From Diphasiastrum complanatum (lineage: Eukaryota; Streptophyta; Lycopodiopsida; Lycopodiales; Lycopodiaceae), in assembly GCA_029204225.1 (NCBI GenBank), contig CM055104.1, positions 50,726,132-50,790,131 on the forward strand: DNA of 64,000 nt. The letters are read 5' to 3'. The number at the start of each line of letters is the position of its first letter. Positions within the stretch are counted from its first letter, which is position 1. Both the position numbers and the translations under genes were made by a program. A model generated the notes under the pieces. That model ran no database searches and was not told the origin of the DNA. It was given only the letters and a program-made list of their open reading frames with translations. Below are positions 48,397-59,207 of this stretch, piece by piece.

Positions 48397-49128
48397 CATA
48401 GAACAGATCCTGGCTTCATGGACATTTAGTCAATATAGAGAAAATGTCTCAATTGCTGGAACACAGGCTCACCGTGCTCTATCCTACAGTACTCAGTCTG
48501 AAAATATTCTGTTTCTTAAGGATTCAATAAGAGGCAGAATATCTTAAAGCAGGCCTATTGACTAATTTGCAGAAAAGTAAATGTATTGGATTCATGAGGA
48601 GTGGGTTGGTATGGAATTAACAAATGCACTCCCAGCTTATTTACACTAACCAAGTTTGAACGGGGTGGTCTTCCTGTGCATTTTTAGTTGAGACACTTTA
48701 TTAGCAAATGGTGAAACTGTTGCTTCTTGCTGAGCCAACCCCTAATGTTCGTTGATGTTTGCTTTCGAATAAAGTTCGGAGATGATATTTGCAATACTCT
48801 ACTGTCTTTTTGAAGGGCCTGCGTATGTTGGCGAAGACAAAGTGATGGTTTACAGACACATGTGAAGTTCACAAAATTATGTTGGATGCAGATGAAAACA
48901 TAACACGTAGTTCAAGACATTCTTCAATGATGCCAGATGATCAGTGTAAAATATGAAATTTACAAACTCATAGGCAGGCAGACAATCTGTACACTGAATT
49001 AGGAGACTTTGGAGCATCAAAAAGGGAAAATTTAACAAAACATTGAAGGTGTTCAGAAAGGTCTACAATTCTAGTTTCATACCTGTGAAGAATACTTCCA
49101 TACTCATGCAACTTAATCTGACTTTTCC
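48395..49128 (+). other. Downstream flank of the LNK-like gene
   Basis: No coding feature. The 3' UTR end was not located. Confidence 0.5.
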
Positions 49129-49246
49129 CATCATATAGTGACTCACCCAATGGGGTTGGCTCAGTTGGTTAGCTTGACATCCAAAGTTTCTTTGGTCCCA
49201 GGTCCGAGCCTGGAAACCAAGAAGCATCATATAGTGACTCACCCAA
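49129..49246 (+). mobile_element. 74-bp tRNA-derived retroposon with perfect 22-bp target duplication
   Basis: CATCATATAGTGACTCACCCAA-type 22-mers at 49129-49150 and 49225-49246 are identical and flank a 74-bp insert. The insert begins TGGGGTTGGCTCAGTTGGTT (box A) and has a T-arm-like hairpin with stem CCAGG/CCTGG. It matches the head of the SINE-like copy at 46157-46235, apart from a roughly 12-base gap. The long duplication is characteristic of LINE-machinery insertion. The length equals a tRNA, but box B is imperfect and no anticodon arm is evident, so it is a tRNA-derived retroposon rather than a working tRNA gene. Confidence 0.85.
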
Positions 49247-52006
49247 AGTATGAAGTGCTAAGCTCATTGCTACGCAAATTTACATATTCTTCATGATTAA
49301 TTACTTGAGGAATTTCCTAATCTAGTACCATCTGAAAACATGTGAAAAAGTTACAAGCTTTAAAATTCTTTTTTGATTATTTTCTTTACATGATTTATGA
49401 AGCAAGCCGTATGGCTTCAGATATCTATGAAATGTATTATATAGATTTATTTAATAATTTCATCAATCAGCCTCATGATGCTTTGCTTTTTCAGCCAAAA
49501 GATGTTTCCTTCCAATTAATTCAGCTTTGTGATTGCCAAGACATCCTGTTTCAAGTTTACTCTAAGTACACCCAGCATGTTAGCAAGTAAAATTGATTCA
49601 ACTAGGATGGTTATCTTGAAAGGCTACATTGAAGTCTCTTTTTATGACAACTTATGTGTTACAGCATAACAAATCGCTTCCATCAGAGAGAAATCAATGA
49701 TTTTCTCCCTATAAACCCTAGCTGGCCACTACTTCCATAAGCTGAGAGGAAGGCTAATTGCTCCTTTCCTGCTTCTTGGCTGTCCTTGACACTTCACCAG
49801 TAGCTTGGCCCCTACAGTAAGATGCTGGGTAGCAATTTACAGTGCCCAATTCCGTCAAGTACAGAGACAGATCCGTGACTTTCCGTTTTTCATCAACTAG
49901 GCCACTTTTTGACAATTCACAGAACTGCTCCTTTCTCCTCCCACTGCAAATGGATTTCAAGATCCTCTCAGCCCTAAGATGCTACTTCCCTGCTCTACCT
50001 TTTGATCCGCTCCGCTCAATAATCACCGAACTACTGAGAGAGTTTTGGCTAGTTTTCCGTAAAAGCCGTTATGAAGCCAAAGTGTTTAAGAATATTTAGG
50101 TTGTTTTGAGCAGTTTTTGTTGAAAAAGATTGCAGCCCTTTACACAAATGGTACACTTTAAAACGTTAAGTCAACAAAGATTATTTGTACCGCTTTCATC
50201 CTAAACTTTCCTTTATTGATGCAGGAAAAGAGATTTGGAGACTTGGGGACAATAGAAATGCATATCCTTTTGTAATAACATGGTTGAGAGTTGCCTGTAA
50301 ATATCATGTATTGATGAGGCTCAGAAAAGATGTTAGCTTTCTTGATAATAGTTTCTCATCAAATTTCCATGTACTTTTAAAATAGCATTCATTTCAAGGA
50401 TTTACTTATGGAGAGTGAGGAGTCATATACAAAAATAATTTCATGTTATCAAGTTATATAGCCACAAATAATGATGCTACTTTTTATAATGAAAGTTTAA
50501 GCATCGTCATGTTGTACCTTTGATGAAGGAACTTTTCATGAAAAAAAAGGAACTATTCTTTTTCCCATTGATTCCTTTCATTTCTTATCATTTATATGCT
50601 CTTGCTTTAGAATCTGATGCATAATACCATTGTTGGATATTGACATATGTGTAGGTTTTTGACGGACATGGAACCCCCTAAAGTCCTTTGATAGATGCCC
50701 AACATGTGTAATGCATTGATTAAAATTTTTTCAAAATACATTTATTATATGATTGAAAATATCACACTATAGGAAAAACTACATAAAAATATGATAAAAA
50801 CTATACAATTTTCTAAAATAGTCACCTAAATATAATGTATAAAAACTACATAATAATAATAATAATATATTATTCTATTCTGCATATAGTAGAAATGGTT
50901 TTTAAAAGTGTGAACCTATATAATGTGACTTGATTTTTTGACCTTGAATCAGAAAATCAAAACATGTCAAAGTTTAGGCTAGACTATACTTAAGAAATTT
51001 AACATTGTCAAATTTGAGAATACATTGATTAGTTGAGTAGAACTAAAAAAAAATAGGAAATTTTTGCTTTATGTAGTATCAAAATCAGAGTTCATATAGA
51101 GGATATATTCAAGGAAAAAGACTAGATAATATCGCAAGTGACAGGCCTAATTTTTGGGCCAGAACTAGAAAGTGCCAAAATATAGACAACTTCATAATTT
51201 TTTGAAAATTCTCATAAAACCGTATAACTTTGCTTTAATTGTCATTCCAATTTGAGTATATATGAAAAATATATTTAAAGTTGACAAAAATAAATTAATT
51301 TTGTACAAGCCCAAATGTTTCGATTGTGTACAAGCCCAAACAAATTGCATATAGCCCCAAAGAGTTTGATTCAAGTACTATAAAACTAGTCATGCATAGA
51401 GCTTGAGAAATAAAATAACATTGTTTTCTACATCACAGCTCTTATCCAAAAGATTTCTAACTACAAAGAAATTTAGAAATTTGTAAAGAAAACTATTAAA
51501 ATTCACTTAACTGAAGCAATCTTAAAAATCATTGTCAAACTAGAATCAAATATAGTCATGAATATTGCAGTTATGAATTTGAGGTCATTATTTTAACATT
51601 TTATTAATAAAAGCATTCCTACCATTCACCTTGAAAATTTAAAAAAAAAACGAAAATCTAGTAGAGCACATGCTAAGCTAGTGAGTGAGAACATTGTTTT
51701 CATTGCTAGAAGACCAACCAAGGTATAGTTTTCTAGAGTTGGCAATGATTTTGATACAATTGCCACCACTCAATCATCACAACTCAATCTGGTCCAAATT
51801 GTCCATATAATATATATGTTTTGGAAGATTGGAATTGAGAATGTTATGTTGAATTTATTGATTTTAGGACCATAAATGGATCTTCAATCTATCCACAAGA
51901 GGTGCTGGGTACTAGTTAAATTGATCTTCCACAAATTTATTGATTAGATCTTGATCTAGATAAAAAACATGCACTTAACTAGCAACAATGAATTTGATCA
52001 ATCAAG
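49247..52006. other. No recognisable gene
   Basis: AT-rich intergenic sequence with only short open stretches; no domain or repeat pair recognised. Confidence 0.6.
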
Positions 52007-52658
52007 TGGATGGGCAGCCTCACACGTGTGAAAACCTATCACAGTACGGACAGTGGACAGAGAGTGAAGTACATTACCTATTGATAGCATTCAATGCATA
52101 AAAACACAACACAAATGGTGAAAACAACATGGATTTGTCTCAAAATCAAGATAACTCATCAAACTTGTTATTTTACAATGATGATCTATATATAGATCAA
52201 GTACATTTTGACCTGATATGCTGACTCAGCAAGCCTGACACGTGTGGGAATGCCCCCATCTCTTTGATTCCTAGATTAATGCCATTGCCTCACGTTGATT
52301 TTCCTTGATTTGAAATTTTTTTTCCTAACTTTTAGGAACTTATATAATCAACTCCTATGATCATGTACTAATATTTTCCAGATATGTACACACGTGGAAA
52401 CAGCCTCTCACACGTGAAAAATCACCATTATTCACATGGGTATGCTTGATCAATTAGTAATAGAGTGCCAAATGACAATTTATAACTTGACTAGTTTTTC
52501 ACTAGTTCACACATATGTAAATCAAAATTTTTCCTATCTAATCAAATTGAATGCATCTAGGTCTAACATCCACACGTTGGAACATGCTCCACATGTGTGG
52601 GATCAAGTTATACACATAACATCATGAATCAAAGCTAGGATTTTGACAAATTTTAACA
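52007..52658 (-). repeat. 3' LTR of CopG, left limit approximate
   Basis: Ends TTTTAACA at 52658, next to the reverse-complement purine tract CTCCTCAT, so it is the 3' LTR of the minus-strand copia body to its right. It holds a TATATATAG box near 52190 and at least four CACGTG motifs. The left end is inferred from resemblance to the CopF LTR and is uncertain. Confidence 0.55.
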
Positions 52659-53400
52659 CTCCTCATAATCTAGCTTGGCAAATCTAGTGTACATCTATCT
52701 ATCTACAACACCAAGTGCATATCTCAAATTCATAAATGAGTCCTTTGGAAATGGTTTGGTTAAAATATCAGCAACACATTCGAATGATGACACATGATGG
52801 AGCTTGATCTCCTTGGCTTGCACCTTCTCCCTTACAAAGTGGTGTGCAATCTCGATATGCTTGGTTCGAGCATGGAAGAGATGCTATCTTGCTTCTTTGA
52901 AAGCCAACTTGATATAACTCCTCCACATAAGAATGTAGCAAAATCACTTGCGGAATTTCTATCCACCTTATCACCTGCAAAATCTGAGTCAAAGTATGCT
53001 CTCAAACACAAGTTAGTCCCTTGATAGATGATGCCAAAATTCCTTGTAGCCAAGATGTATCTTAACACTCTTTTGGCACTTTTCCAATGACATACTAAAG
53101 GACTTTGCATGTATTGACTCAACTTGCTTACACTAAAGCTTAGATCAGGTCTAGTGATTGTCAAATAGATCAAGGAGCCAATAAGTCGTCTATAGAGTGT
53201 GATGTCCTCAAAGGATGCTTCATCACCATCAATAGAAACTTTTACAACTTGCTCCATAGGAGTTTCAATCCCCTTACAACCTTTCATTCCAAACTTTTCT
53301 AAGATGGGAGCAGCATACTTTGATTGACAAATGAAAGTGAAAAAATCATTGCTTCTAGAGAATTCTATGCCAAGTATGAACTCCGTTATGTCTTGGATCT
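52659..53400 (-). pseudogene. CopG copia RT C-terminus and RNase H fragment
   Basis: Minus strand. The end of RT has KGIETPMEQ and LYRRLIGSLIYLTITRPDLS near 53270-53150. RNase H starts at AYFDSDFAGDKVDRNSASDF near 53000 and continues into WLSKKQDSISS. Another frame carries HARTKHIE and the C-terminal DILTKPFPKDSF toward 52720. The usual SCEAEY motif is disrupted by a frameshift. The RT catalytic YVDD part is missing: homology ends at 53400, where a plus-strand copia fragment begins. Confidence 0.85.
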
Positions 53401-53610
53401 ACAAAAAGAATAGATCTTGATAATGTTCTTTATGTACCACCCATCATAAAACATTTGTTGATTGTTGGACAACTCATGGATAGCTGATCAGATGTACACT
53501 TCAAACATGGTATTTTTTTCATAATGAAGAATGAAAAGTGCATTGCTAATGGTATTAATCAAGGAAGATTATTCTGTTGGATTTATCTCCTCTACTCTCC
53601 TAAATCCCAA
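53401..53610 (+). pseudogene. Copia protease/pre-integrase fragment
   Basis: Plus strand LDNVLYVPPIIKHLLIVGQL, a conserved copia block after protease, followed by a stop and a short degraded stretch. It meets a minus-strand RNase H fragment head to tail at 53400, so the junction results from rearrangement. Confidence 0.7.
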
Positions 53611-53645
53611 TTTAATCTGCCTCCATTCATGCTGCATTTTATTCA

Positions 53646-54400
53646 TGTTGTCGAACAGTCTGCATATTTACATGTAAATTCTCACAGGCAAAAAAGGCAA
53701 AAAATGTGACACTGTGTTTTTACACATGATTTGTGACAGGCGAAAAATGCGACACTGCCTTACAAAATGCCAAAGGTGCCCTAGGAAAAGCGAAGGCACC
53801 CTGTAAATCAAATCCTAAGGCATTTTGTCACAGTGACGCATTTTTGCATCTTCACCAACATTCATTTCAGTGAAGGCTGACATCGCAGCCCTTTTCACGC
53901 TCATCCCATACAACTGTGCTAATAGACTTGACAACGATAGCAGCCACCCATGATCTCCTACAGACAGCACATCCACTTTGTACTTTCTTCATCTGCACAC
54001 CTGTAACATTGTGTATATATATTGAATACCAAATTGCGTATTCATTGATTAAGAGATCAAGAACAAGTGTGTGTAAAATATAGCATCAGAAGCTTATCAG
54101 TGATAGACGAAATAGATGCCTTGCGCATTGATTCTTTATTGTTAGTAATAGGTGCATTTCTTTTACAGATTGAATTAGCTTTGTAGAGCACGTGGTTTCG
54201 TCCGCCATTGTCTTGTGCTCTACCACATTATTGACATGTATATTTTGCTATACTTAATTTGATAACAGCTCTTTGTTCTGCGTTCAGATTTGTGTCAATA
54301 TCGCTATGCTTATTTTCATTCTGTCTGACTTTCTTGTTGCTCAATCTGGTAATCTTTTCTTAGCAAGTTGTTATTAGTCTAACTATTGACGACTAATATT
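53646..54400 (+). repeat. LTR-like region of copia CopL, ends uncertain
   Basis: Starts TGTTGTCGAACAG. It contains GCGAAAAATGCGACACTG and AAGGCACCCTG blocks resembling the LTR at 13380-14127, and a TATATATA box near 54012. No clear PBS or matching end was seen. Confidence 0.45.
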
Positions 54401-54402
54401 TA

Positions 54403-55023
54403 GATCAGTGCAAAGTAGTTGATAGGAATTGCAAGATCCTAGCACTCGGAAAGAGGCATGGATACTTGTATAAATTAAGTCATTATTTTTATGCCTCTAG
54501 TCAGACGCTCAGTACTTCTATTCATGCAAATAAAAATCTACTTTGGCATTATAGACTTGGTCACTTGAATCATGCTATTGTACAACAAATGTCTAGACAA
54601 TCTATTGTTCTTGATTTCGACTATCCTCGTGATAAAGGCGAGTTACCTGTTTGTTAAGACTATCTAGTTGGTAAATAGACTAGGAAACCATTTAAATCAA
54701 GCCATCAACATGTTGCTAGAGGATTGTTAGACATTGTACATTCAGACATTTGTGGCCCGATGAAAAATCCTTCATTAAACGATGCAAAGTATTTTATAGC
54801 TTTTATTGATGAATTTTCCAGAAGGACTATGGTGTACTTTATGAAGAAGAAATCAAAAGCCTTCAATTGCTTCAGAATCTTCAAGGAGCATGTAGAAAAG
54901 GAGATTGGACAGACGATCAAGGCTCTAAGGTTAGACAATGGTGAAAAGTATATCTCTATCGAGTTTAAGGAGTACTACTAAAGCCAAGGCATTGAACAAC
55001 GATTCGTCACTCCTTATAGTCCT
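54403..55023 (+). pseudogene. CopL copia pre-integrase and integrase core, truncated
   Basis: Begins in the pre-integrase domain (QCKVVDRNCKILALGKRHGY, nearly the same as Cop1 at 3591). [11 protein letters not shown] and RQSIVLDFDYP follow, then two stops, then an integrase core at 54724-54981. The core keeps the first two acidic blocks (HSDICGPM, RLDNGEKY). It is cut at the YSP motif by the CopF LTR at 55024, so the third catalytic block is missing. Confidence 0.85.
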
Positions 55024-55607
55024 TGCTGAATTCACACATGTGGGATGCCCTACACATATATTTTTGATCTCCTAAGCACAATAACCCCATAAAGATCAGG
55101 CTAGCATTGGTTGTCAATAGGAAAGCTGATCATACAAGCAATATTATTGTGTTACAAGCAAGATCTGTCAACAAAACACAAGACAAAGCATCATAAATGC
55201 CTCTACTCGGCTAGAGAGAGAGAGAGGGCACAAAGAGCTTGTCTCCAAATTTGCATTACACACAAATTTCATCATCTTCTCAATGAGAGTACATCACATA
55301 TATATAGATCCATGGACTCTTCTCCTACTTGAAGTTGAATTGGAGTTGTGGATCCACCTCTCAAGCTATCTAGACTTATCCAAGCCACCTCACTATGTCT
55401 AATTGTGCCACATAGTCTTTTCATGCATTAAATGTGGCATGTAAAGTACAAATGGCAATTTCTATGGTAGCTCGAGTTTCTACTTCTACCTACCTTGAAT
55501 ATTTTATTCTAAGATGGGTCTTTACTAGGCCAAAAAAGCTCAATTCATCTTTGGCATTTTTAGGACCCATACTCACAACATTAGATAGATTTTTCAATAT
55601 TTTGACA
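55024..55607 (-). repeat. 3' LTR of CopF
   Basis: 584 bp on the plus strand from TGCTGAATTCACAC to TATTTTGACA. It is followed by CTCCTCCTAAAAA (55608-55620), the reverse complement of a purine tract. A TATATATAG box lies near 55298. Its left 370 bases recur at 57748-58123. Confidence 0.88.
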
Positions 55608-55625
55608 CTCCTCCTAAAAATGTAT

Positions 55626-57758
55626 CTAATGTGGATCAAGCATTGATCTTGAGATAAGACCAAGATTAGATCTATGCTTTGAGAAGGCACTTTTGCAAAG
55701 TGGCTTTGTGAGAAGATCAACAATACACGAAGATGTGTCGACATGTTCTAAGTTGATTTCACCTCCAATGAGCTTTTCCCTTACAAAATGATGTGCCACT
55801 TCTATATGCTTGCTTCTTGCATGAAAAATAGGATTGTTTGCAAGAGCTTGTGCCGATATGTTGTCACATTTGATCAAGGGAAGATCATCCTCTTTGATGC
55901 AATTTAGCTCCATGATTAACCTCTTGATCCAAAGCACCTCTTTAGTTGTTGTAGTGAGTGCTTTGTACTCGGCCTCACAAGATGATAGAGATATGGTATC
56001 TTGCTTCTTTGAAAGCCAAGACACAAGATTGCCTCCAAGAAAGATAGTATATGCATTAATGGACTTTCGATCCATTTTATCACTTGCAAAATCGGAATCT
56101 GAATAGCCAACAATGGTTAGATCTTCATTCTTGTACAATAAACCATAATCTTGAGTAGAAGATACATATCTTAGAACTCTCTTGGCCATCTTCCAATGTT
56201 GGATCTTGGAATCTTGCATAAATTGACTCAATTTGTGCACACAATAGCTCAAATCGGGTCTAGTGATAGTAAGCCAAATTAAAGAGCCTATAAGACTCCT
56301 ATAAAGTGTGATGTCCTCGAAGGATCTTTCATCACCTTTAATAGGATCTTTTACATGTTGCTCCATGGGAGTATCTATGCCTTTACAACGTTGCATATTG
56401 AATTTTCTCAACATAGAAAAGACATATCTAGATTGACAAATAAAAGCATACTCTTCATGAAAATCAATCTCAAGGCCCAAAATGTAATGGATCTCTCCTA
56501 GATCTTGCATTTTAAATTCTTTTCCTAATGCATCTTTGGTTTCTTGAACTAGCATCAAACAACTTTCACTAAGAATAATGTCATCTACATAGATTAGGAG
56601 AATGACAATATTACTACCATCAAATTTTAAGTACATATAAGGATCATAGTCACTAAGCACAAATCCTAATGAAAGTAGAAAGCTGTTGAGTCTTGAATAC
56701 CATGATCTAGGTGCTTGTTTAAAGCCATAAAGACTTCTAAATAGCAAACACACCTTAGATTTATCCTTGATAAATCCTTGAGGCTGTTCTATGTATATCT
56801 CCTCCTCAAGATAGCCATTTAAAAAAGCGTTGGAGACATCAAGTTGAAACAGTTTCCACTTAAAAAATAAGGCAAGAGAGATTATAATTCTTATTGTCAC
56901 CATCTTTGCTACAGGAGCAAAGGTTTCTTCATAGTCAAGGCCATATATTTGTGCAAAGCCTTTAGCACACAATCTTTCCTTGTACTTGTTGATGGAGCCA
57001 TCATGATTGTACTTGATCTTGAACACCCACTTGCATCCAATGATATGCATGTAAGGTGGTGGATCCACTAGCTCCCATGTGTGGTTGGTGATCAAGGCAT
57101 CATATTCAATCTTCATGGCCTCATACCACTCCTTGGTATTGAGGGCTTCTTGAACATCTTTGGGCTCCTCATGAGAAACAAAATAAGCATAAGTGGAATC
57201 AAGATCCACTTGTTTTCCTTTGTCATCATAAGTAAGCCTCTTGGGCTCGGATCTCTCCCTCATGGATCTTCTAGGAGTGAAAATCCGAGGACTTCCATCT
57301 TCAAATTTTGACTCCTCCATATGTTGATTGTCTTCAATAACAATAGGTGATAGATTTTGAGGTTGCTTGATCTCGGCCCCTCCAAGATTGGACTTTTCTT
57401 CTTCATGAAAACCTACATCTCTACTATCAATTACTTTAGAGGTAGAGAGCATGTAGATTCGATAGGCTTTCTTGTTGGATGAATATCCAACCATTACTCC
57501 TTTGCTTGCACAAGGATCATCCTTCTTTCTCGTTTCCAAGGGAATATGGACAAAGCATATGCATCCAAATACTCTAAGGTGTTCAACCTTAGGTTTCTTC
57601 AAATAGAGTGCTTCATATGGTGACTTTCCTCCAAGTGCAACATGAGGGAGTCTATTGCAAAGATAGTTTGAACAATTGATAGCCTCACCCCAAAAGTCTT
57701 TTGGAAAAGATGCCTCAATTCTGATGGTTTTGGCGTGTTCACACCAAGCTGAATTCAC
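55626..57758 (-). CDS. CopF copia integrase C-terminus, RT and RNase H, one open 710-codon frame
   Basis: Minus-strand copia polyprotein fragment without stops or frameshifts. Residues 1-80 are the end of integrase (KTIRIEASFPKDFWGEAINC, LRVFGCICFVHIP). A variable linker follows. RT begins near residue 225 (GCKWVFKIKYNHDGSINKY) and includes QLDVSNAFLNGYLEEEIY and the catalytic YVDD block (LLIYVDDIIL). RNase H has GYSDSDFASD and SLSSCEAEYKAL, and the C-terminus carries DLLTKPL. The first codons run into LTR sequence at 57748, so gag, protease and the integrase core are deleted. An open frame of this length in dead surroundings suggests a fairly recent copy. Its polymerase could only act if expressed from the adjacent LTR and if a start codon is used; that is inference. 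Confidence 0.9.
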   Translation of the reverse strand: MNSAWCEHAKTIRIEASFPKDFWGEAINCSNYLCNRLPHVALGGKSPYEALYLKKPKVEHLRVFGCICFVHIPLETRKKDDPCASKGVMVGYSSNKKAYRIYMLSTSKVIDSRDVGFHEEEKSNLGGAEIKQPQNLSPIVIEDNQHMEESKFEDGSPRIFTPRRSMRERSEPKRLTYDDKGKQVDLDSTYAYFVSHEEPKDVQEALNTKEWYEAMKIEYDALITNHTWELVDPPPYMHIIGCKWVFKIKYNHDGSINKYKERLCAKGFAQIYGLDYEETFAPVAKMVTIRIIISLALFFKWKLFQLDVSNAFLNGYLEEEIYIEQPQGFIKDKSKVCLLFRSLYGFKQAPRSWYSRLNSFLLSLGFVLSDYDPYMYLKFDGSNIVILLIYVDDIILSESCLMLVQETKDALGKEFKMQDLGEIHYILGLEIDFHEEYAFICQSRYVFSMLRKFNMQRCKGIDTPMEQHVKDPIKGDERSFEDITLYRSLIGSLIWLTITRPDLSYCVHKLSQFMQDSKIQHWKMAKRVLRYVSSTQDYGLLYKNEDLTIVGYSDSDFASDKMDRKSINAYTIFLGGNLVSWLSKKQDTISLSSCEAEYKALTTTTKEVLWIKRLIMELNCIKEDDLPLIKCDNISAQALANNPIFHARSKHIEVAHHFVREKLIGGEINLEHVDTSSCIVDLLTKPLCKSAFSKHRSNLGLISRSMLDPH

Positions 57759-58123
57759 ACGTGTGGGATGCCCTACACATGTATTTTTGATCTCCTAAGC
57801 ACAATAACACCATAAAGATCAGACTAGCATTGGTTGTCAGTAGGAAAGCTGATCATACAAGCAATATTATTGTGTTACAAGCAAGATCTGTCAACAAAAC
57901 ATAAGACAAAGCATCATAAATGCCTCTACTCATCTAGAGAGAGAAAATAGAAAGTACAAAACTCGTGGAGAGAGAGAGGGCACAAAGAGCTTGTCTCCAA
58001 ATTTGCATTACACACAAATTTCAACATATTCTCAATGACAGTACATCACATATGTATAGATCCATGGACTCTTCTCCTACTTGAAGTTGAATTGGAGTTG
58101 TGGATCCACCTCTCAAGCTATCT
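57748..58123 (-). repeat. Truncated 5' LTR of CopF fused to integrase
   Basis: GCTGAATTCACACGTGTGGG and the following sequence match 55026-55390. Homology ends at CAAGCTATCTA, after which unrelated sequence with a duplicated CTTTTCGATCTCTCTTGTTA (58125 and 58190) begins. The LTR inner end abuts integrase directly, without PBS or gag. Confidence 0.85.
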
Positions 58124-58920
58124 ACTTTTCGATCTCTCTTGTTATTGGGGGACTCGCTCCCATACGCTTTCACCTCTAACCCCTCTCTACTTTTCGATCT
58201 CTCTTGTTACAGCATAAGACTAAGTGTTAGAACAACCATGAAGGGCTATAGGCCAACACATATAAATTTCTCATATGCCAAGCCTTGGAGCCCAAAGAGG
58301 CCAAGAGCTATCAAGGGTGTGGTGCCACAAACAGCCTAAATTAGGAATAAGATGAATTTGAATGCCCTGCCACTTTTCTAGGATTGTTTGGAGTTGTAAA
58401 TCCTTCAATAGAACATAGTTTAGGGCTTTGGTAGAGATGGCACATGACAACTCCCTCTTCTCCTATTGTAGTTATCGAGTTTGACCATGAAAATTGTTGA
58501 AAGTCACTTTTTTTAAGGGTAGTGTGCACCTATTTAAAGTTGTGACCTTTTGTTTTAAATGCAATATACAAGTGATTTGAAAAGCCAATACTTTGTTGGT
58601 ACACCAACGTATTTGGAACACAATGAATAAATCGTATCACATATGTGAATTTTGGATACCAAAAACAATTTGATACTACATCAATACCAGGGTAAAAAAA
58701 ATCCATATTTTGCCCGTAGTTCGAGTATCAATATGAGCATCGAACCGGCCAGAATAGGATAACGTGAATGTGTGAAAAGGTATATTGTTGAACTAGATAT
58801 AAATGGGCGGGTAAGTTCGTTGCACTTTGGACTCTTGACCATAGTTTTATCCTGTTAAGAATTAATTCTTTAAATAACAATCTGTTATCTTTCTGTTAGC
58901 GTCTGTTACAGTTCTGAGAG
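58124..58920. other. Intergenic stretch, nothing recognised
   Basis: Contains the short duplicated CTTTTCGATCTCTCTTGTTA and otherwise no gene-like feature; it precedes the DUF1635 promoter. Confidence 0.5.
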
Positions 58921-58927
58921 CTTAGAG

Positions 58928-58933
58928 TATAAA
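58928..58933 (+). promoter_or_regulatory. TATA box of the DUF1635 gene
   Basis: TATAAA in GAGTATAAAGAGGG, 275 bases before the start codon, followed by a purine-rich GAGA-type leader (58950-59040). Transcription would start about 30 bases downstream. Confidence 0.6.
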
Positions 58934-59207
58934 GAGGGCTGGCTGGAAGGAGGAGGAGAGGAGAGAAGAGAACAGAAGAGAAGAGCGAGCGAGGGAGCGA
59001 TCTAGCGAGAATACGTGAGCGAGTGTAGGTGAGCGAGTGTAGCAGGAAAGAGTAGGAAACTGGTGGGTTTGGAATGATTAGATGATCTATCACCTTGTTT
59101 ATGGATGATCTTGTAAGCTGCATCTGTTTGGATGACACACAGAAGTGAAGAAATGAGCTCACTTATTTAGCTGTTTTGTTTGACTTTGAGTGTGTGAGGA
59201 CGGGAAG

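Noticed and set aside
49151-49224. Functional tRNA gene
   Set aside because: Box B imperfect, no convincing anticodon arm, and target duplication shows it is a retroposed copy.
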